DNA of 8,057 nucleotides from Gemmatimonadota bacterium (GTDB lineage: Bacteria; Gemmatimonadota; Gemmatimonadetes; Gemmatimonadales; GWC2-71-9): NCBI GenBank assembly GCA_029862935.1, contig JAOTWK010000144.1, positions 1 through 8,057 of the forward strand, read 5' to 3'. The translations under genes were made by a program, and so were the position numbers. The notes under the pieces were generated by a model. The model had not been told where the DNA came from. It was given only the letters and a program-made list of their open reading frames with translations, and searched no databases. Each line of letters starts with the position of its first letter. The stretch's first letter is position 1. Shown in pieces: positions 6,387 through 8,057 of the stretch.

Positions 6387-7126
6387 CGAGTTACGACGGC
6401 GTGCCGCCGTCGGAGTTGGAGCGGAGGTTGGGTGCGCCGCGATGTCTCGTTTATGAGAGCGTGACGAGCACGCTCGATGTCGTCCACGAGTGCGCGGAGC
6501 AGGGGGCGGCCGAGGGAACGCTCGTGTTGGCTGAGGAGCAGGTCTCTGGTCGGGGGCGTCACGGAAAGCGCTGGCACAGTGCCCCTGGTGCGGGCATCTG
6601 GTTGGGTCTACTGCGACGCCCGGCGCGTTTGACCGAGAGCGGGCTCATCGCGCTGCGTGTCGGACTCGCTGTCGGTGAAGCCCTCGACGCGCTTCAGGTG
6701 GAATCGCGAATCAAATGGCCCAATGACATCGTAGTGTGCGATCGGAAGCTCGGCGGTATACTCTGCGAGACGCGCTCGGGAGAGGCGCGTGGTGAGTGGA
6801 TCGCCATCGGGATCGGCATCAACATTCGGGGGCGCTTGCCACACGAGTTGGGGGACCGGGCAATCTGCCTCGAATCCGTGCTGCCCAACCCGAGCCGACT
6901 GGACGTGCTCGACCGGCTCGTGCCGCTCCTCATGCAGCTCTCGGATGCGCCATCGCTGACGGACGCGGAACTCAGTGCCTTCCGTGCCCGCGACTGGCTA
7001 CGCGGACGCCAGGTCGTGGCGCCGGTGGCAGGAACAGTGGTCGGGATTGCCGCAGACGGGACCTTGCTCGTGGAGTCGTCTGGAGAGGTCACACGGATTC
7101 GTGGAGGAACCGTTGTCCCAGCGTGA
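6365..7126 (+). CDS. birA: Biotin--[acetyl-CoA-carboxylase] ligase, monofunctional
   Basis: Activates biotin with ATP to biotinyl-5'-AMP and attaches it to the target lysine of biotin carboxyl carrier proteins. It has 253 residues. Seen: ESVTSTLD near the start, the biotinyl-AMP loop GRGRHG (62-67) followed by KRWHS, KWPNDI with K117 (equivalent to E. coli K183), KLGGILCET, IGIGINI, and a small SH3-like C-terminal domain (about 205-253, with VAPVAGTVVGI). The N-terminal winged-helix DNA-binding domain of E. coli BirA is absent, so this is a class I ligase that should not repress biotin genes. The start is uncertain: ATG 6365 overlaps uppP by 22 bases and has GGAG upstream, while GTG 6383 would give a 4-base GTGA overlap like that at bshA/uppP. 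The choice changes only six residues at a non-conserved end. Confidence 0.95.
   Translation: MVGPRNVTSYDGVPPSELERRLGAPRCLVYESVTSTLDVVHECAEQGAAEGTLVLAEEQVSGRGRHGKRWHSAPGAGIWLGLLRRPARLTESGLIALRVGLAVGEALDALQVESRIKWPNDIVVCDRKLGGILCETRSGEARGEWIAIGIGINIRGRLPHELGDRAICLESVLPNPSRLDVLDRLVPLLMQLSDAPSLTDAELSAFRARDWLRGRQVVAPVAGTVVGIAADGTLLVESSGEVTRIRGGTVVPA
7103..7107 (+). promoter_or_regulatory. Shine-Dalgarno GGAGG for the terminal membrane-protein gene
   Basis: GGAGG inside the end of birA, five bases before TTG 7113. It is the strongest ribosome-binding motif I noted in the window and it decides the start; the in-frame GTG at 7101 overlaps the motif itself. Confidence 0.6.
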
Positions 7127-8057
7127 TCTGCCGCTCTGGGCGCGGGCCGTTGCCGCGCTCCTTCTCCTGGTCGCATCATGGTGGCTCGTCCACACCGACG
7201 CGGTACGCGATGTGGCAGGGGACACGATCGCCGTGCTCGGTCTGGGGATCATCGCAGCGTCTATTCTGCGAGGGATGCACCTTCCTCTCGGGCTGTGGCC
7301 GGCCGGGCCGTGGCGTTCCCGCTTTTCGAACAGTGCTGTGGTCGGTGTCGCCCTGGTGGTTGGCGTTTGCTTCGTGGTCTTTGCGCCTCCCAAGACGCTT
7401 GGCGCACAGCTCGACCCGGCACTGTTCGTCAGCGTCGTTGCGGGGGTGATCGCGTGGGGCGTCGCGTGGGCCATGGTGAGGCAGCACCGGTATCGGTGGT
7501 GGTATGGGATTGCCGTCGGGCTGGGATTGCTGCCCTTCCTCGTCGCCGTCTTCGGCGCGAAGCTCACCGGCGCGCCGCTCTGCCTCGTTGCTGCCACGCC
7601 CGTGGACCAGGGGACGCCGTGCGAGGCGCCTGCGCTACAAACTCTCGTGTTCCTCATTGCGGTGGTGTCGCCGGTGGCGCTCGTGACGCTCGAGATCGCG
7701 TTCCGCCGTCTGCTCATTGGCCAGCCAGACCAGTCCGGTTTGCTGCTCGTGCTTGTGGCGGCGGCTGTCCACGCAGGCTGGCTCGCCCTCGTCGCCCCGG
7801 CCACGCCGGCCATCGGCGTTCCGTGGTGGATCGGCGGCGTTGTCGCCGTGGGGGCTGGGGCACTGTTCTCGTTGTCGCGCTCCGTCCTGGTATCCAGCGT
7901 GTATTCGGGCGTGGCGCTCGCCTCGTACGAGGCGCTGGTCCGCGCCACGCCGATCATGCCGGGAACGGCAGGTGAACCGGTCGACGGCTGGCCGTATCGA
8001 AGCGGCGCCGTGCTCGTGGCGATCGTTCTTGCCACTATCGTCCAGCGCCGGTGCGGT
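7113..8057 (+). CDS. Polytopic membrane protein, possible degenerate CPBP-family member, 3' partial
   Basis: A frame open from TTG 7113 to the window end (315 codons, no stop), so the C-terminus is missing. I do not firmly recognise the protein. It is strongly hydrophobic, with roughly eight candidate membrane helices; the first are near residues 12-27, 37-52 and 74-91. L193-E-I-A-F-R198-R-L-L has the shape of the CPBP (Abi) intramembrane protease motif EExxxR with the first Glu as Leu. H220 in AAAVHAGW could be the second-motif His, and SRSVLVSSVYSGVALASYEA resembles the third-motif region but without its His. If homologous, it is probably not an active protease. C157 and C170 flank a short polar loop and could form a disulfide if extracytoplasmic. 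The start TTG overlaps birA by 14 bases and follows GGAGG. Base usage matches its neighbours. That the gene is real: high confidence; family: low. Confidence 0.82.
   Translation, partial: MSQRDLPLWARAVAALLLLVASWWLVHTDAVRDVAGDTIAVLGLGIIAASILRGMHLPLGLWPAGPWRSRFSNSAVVGVALVVGVCFVVFAPPKTLGAQLDPALFVSVVAGVIAWGVAWAMVRQHRYRWWYGIAVGLGLLPFLVAVFGAKLTGAPLCLVAATPVDQGTPCEAPALQTLVFLIAVVSPVALVTLEIAFRRLLIGQPDQSGLLLVLVAAAVHAGWLALVAPATPAIGVPWWIGGVVAVGAGALFSLSRSVLVSSVYSGVALASYEALVRATPIMPGTAGEPVDGWPYRSGAVLVAIVLATIVQRRCG

Noticed and set aside
7101..7103. GTG as the start of the last gene
   Set aside because: It overlaps the GGAGG that best serves TTG 7113, and its own candidate motif (7082-7088) is 12 bases away. 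It cannot be fully excluded and would add four residues.
7178..7975. Plus-strand open frame of 265 codons in another frame over the last gene
   Set aside because: Arg/Gly-rich shadow; the frame from 7113 gives coherent membrane helices, has a strong ribosome-binding motif and stays open to the window end.
6998..8035. Minus-strand open frame (345 codons) opposite the last gene
   Set aside because: Its product is Thr/Ser/Ala/Pro-rich as expected for the complement of a hydrophobic + strand gene, and it cuts into birA.
1..8057. Defence system, prophage, transposon or CRISPR content
   Set aside because: No integrase, transposase, repeat array, toxin-antitoxin pair or abrupt composition change was seen; all recognised genes are core functions.

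Overview
This window is one dense, single-strand stretch of a GC-rich bacterial genome (I estimate the mid-60s percent GC by eye). All seven protein genes lie on the + strand and every neighbouring pair overlaps, so there is no intergenic base anywhere and no stretch of more than 300 bases without a gene. I saw no rRNA, tRNA, CRISPR array, insertion sequence, promoter or terminator. The organism is probably a Gemmatimonadota member or a close relative: the style of the BatD-like protein, bacillithiol synthesis in a GC-rich genome and the mutL-miaA-bshA-uppP-birA grouping all fit. This is inference from gene content, with no marker gene to confirm it.

Layout: (1) bases 2-1846, the C-terminal part of a BatD-type aerotolerance protein that continues without a stop into a BatE-like part (internal signal-peptide-like helix, TPR, two membrane helices, SH3); its 5' end lies outside the window. 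(2) 1846-3570, mutL, mismatch repair. (3) 3557-4480, miaA, tRNA A37 dimethylallyltransferase. (4) 4480-5604, bshA, first glycosyltransferase of bacillithiol synthesis. (5) 5601-6386, uppP (bacA), undecaprenyl-diphosphate phosphatase. (6) 6365-7126, birA without the DNA-binding domain, biotin-protein ligase. (7) 7113 to beyond 8057, a polytopic membrane protein that I do not firmly recognise but that carries a decayed CPBP-protease-like signature; its 3' end lies outside the window.

The genes are housekeeping and envelope or redox-stress functions: envelope integrity (Bat, UppP), genome and translation fidelity (MutL, MiaA), low-molecular-weight thiol (BshA) and carboxylase activation (BirA). 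The overlaps (1, 14, 1, 4, 22 or 4, and 14 bases) suggest one polycistronic transcript with translational coupling. Two starts are TTG codons sitting 14 bases inside the previous gene, each with a purine-rich Shine-Dalgarno motif just upstream.

I do not see a wholly new multi-gene system. The points most worth a second look are the BatD-BatE fusion, a MutL endonuclease site in which the usual zinc-ligand cysteine is an aspartate, a four-cysteine cluster in BshA, and the uncharacterised last membrane protein.
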